A DNA stretch of 7,610 nucleotides from an uncultured Selenomonadales bacterium (GTDB lineage Bacteria; Bacillota_C; Negativicutes; Selenomonadales; Selenomonadaceae). The position numbers were made by a program, and so were the translations under genes. Below, piece by piece: positions 7,005 through 7,610 of the stretch (the first letter of the stretch is position 1; each line of letters begins with the position of its first letter). The stretch is from positions 1 to 7,610 of the forward strand of contig CALGGX010000328.1 of the NCBI GenBank assembly GCA_937916025.1, given 5' to 3'. Below the pieces are notes generated by a model. That model had not been told where the DNA came from. It did not search any database and saw only the letters and a list, made by a program, of their open reading frames with translations.

Positions 7005-7008
7005 CCTC
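7005..7008 (-). promoter_or_regulatory. Ribosome binding site of the VWA gene
   Basis: GAGG (CCTC on the plus strand) lies 9 bases before the ATG at 6995 and overlaps the TGA stop of the preceding AAA+ gene. This decides the start against the longer open frame and points to coupled translation. Confidence 0.6.
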
Positions 7009-7610
7009 AAGCACTGCGATTGACATCGGACGCGAGACGCGGCAGATCGCGAACGATCTCGACCATAAACCACGTCGGGAGAACTTCGTCGTTCTCGTCC
7101 GAAGCGACGATCATTTGCGCGAGCTCGTAATTGATCTGGGACAACTGCTTGATCAAAGCCTTCGCGCGATGCGTGAGATATTGCGTCTCGCGATTGAGCT
7201 CGGTCTTCTTCTTCGGCAATTCGTGCAGTAGTTTTGCTCGAAACGATTGCGCGAGGAAATACAGAATGTCTCGATCTTCCGGTTTGCTCGACCAATGCGC
7301 GTCGCCCTTGATGATTGCATTGAGCAGATACTTGTTGCCGACGGTTTTCGTAAAGGCGATAAACATTCCGGCGTGCTTTGCGCTGATGCAACCGTACGTA
7401 AGCACGCGCAGCATTTCGATCGAGAGTTTACTGTCCTCCCGACCGGCTCCGAACTCGTAAAGCGCGTCGCTCAACATATGCCACGAGCGCGGCGTCGAGT
7501 ACGGCTCCTCAGTCTTCGGCGGCTCACTGAACAGATGATCGGGGCGTTGCGTGATGTAGTCGATGATCCACGGATGAATGTCGTTTTCGTAAGCCCACTC
7601 GAGCCATTGC
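7007..7610 (-). CDS. MoxR-type AAA+ ATPase, C-terminal part only (5' end outside window)
   Basis: The frame is open from the window end to a TGA at 7007-7009, giving 200 visible residues. These are the lid and C-terminal region of a MoxR-family AAA+ ATPase. Near the visible N-terminus it reads EWAYENDIHPWIIDYI and RPDHLF, then PPKTEEPYSTPRSWHMLSDAL. TPRSW, with its sensor-2 arginine, is characteristic of the MoxR group. After it comes a helical tail of about 150 residues, including HAGMFIAF, DILYFLAQSF and a charged run PKKKTELNRE. Walker A, Walker B and sensor 1 lie outside the window, so ATPase competence cannot be judged. An internal ATG at 7477 is not the start, because homology continues upstream of it. 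The VWA gene begins 11 bases downstream. MoxR ATPases usually remodel target complexes together with a VWA partner encoded next door; that partnership is inferred here from position. Confidence 0.85.
   Translation of the reverse strand, partial: QWLEWAYENDIHPWIIDYITQRPDHLFSEPPKTEEPYSTPRSWHMLSDALYEFGAGREDSKLSIEMLRVLTYGCISAKHAGMFIAFTKTVGNKYLLNAIIKGDAHWSSKPEDRDILYFLAQSFRAKLLHELPKKKTELNRETQYLTHRAKALIKQLSQINYELAQMIVASDENDEVLPTWFMVEIVRDLPRLASDVNRSA

Noticed and set aside
6996..7391. N-terminal extension of the VWA frame
   Set aside because: It overlaps the conserved C-terminal region of the AAA+ gene, has low-complexity charged composition, and the ATG at 6995 is preceded by GAGG.
1..7610. Possible defence system built around the MoxR/VWA pair
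   Set aside because: MoxR-VWA modules do occur in conflict systems, but the ATPase domain lies outside the window and no effector or nuclease is visible next to it. The evidence is not enough to claim it.

Overview
The window is a dense bacterial stretch at about 50-55% GC (my estimate), with strong Shine-Dalgarno sites, ATGA/TGATG gene overlaps and very short intergenic gaps. The organism cannot be named from the sequence. The transporter, RecG and FkbM-like genes with AGGAG-type ribosome sites would fit a diderm Firmicute (Negativicutes-like) or a similar lineage, but this is a low-confidence guess.

Plus strand, 1-4311: a tightly packed four-gene run. It starts with the 3' two thirds of a FecCD-type ABC permease, then its ATPase, which overlaps it by 4 bases. 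Next comes a full-length RecG helicase, overlapping the ATPase stop by 1 base, and after 14 bases an FkbM-type methyltransferase-like gene. All four look co-transcribed. The permease and ATPase form one importer (iron-siderophore, haem or cobalamin class). RecG and the methyltransferase are not obviously related to it in function.

Convergence zone, 4312-4472: it looks empty, but two pieces of a second, decayed FkbM-like gene can be read here in two different frames. An N-terminal-half motif (4348-4398) is followed within a few bases by a C-terminal end (4401-4472). Each piece aligns without gaps to the intact neighbour. The interior of the gene has been lost. The last codons of the convergent gene on the minus strand lie on the antisense of this relic.

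Minus strand, 7610-4460: a second operon, read right to left. It holds the C-terminal part of a MoxR-type AAA+ ATPase (cut by the window end), then a 632-residue protein with metallopeptidase-like and VWA-like (DUF2201 type) domains, then a small A24 prepilin-peptidase-like membrane protease starting 4 bases after the VWA stop. The most striking protein feature is that the metallopeptidase-like module occurs twice in the VWA protein. The first copy has HCLLH where the second has an intact HEFLH, so it appears to be an inactivated copy. AAA+ MoxR and VWA pairs generally act as chaperone/remodelling machines; a link to the membrane protease is suggested only by gene order.

No RNA genes, CRISPR arrays, insertion sequences or origins were seen. 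Long antisense open frames opposite recG, the VWA gene and the others are coding shadows.
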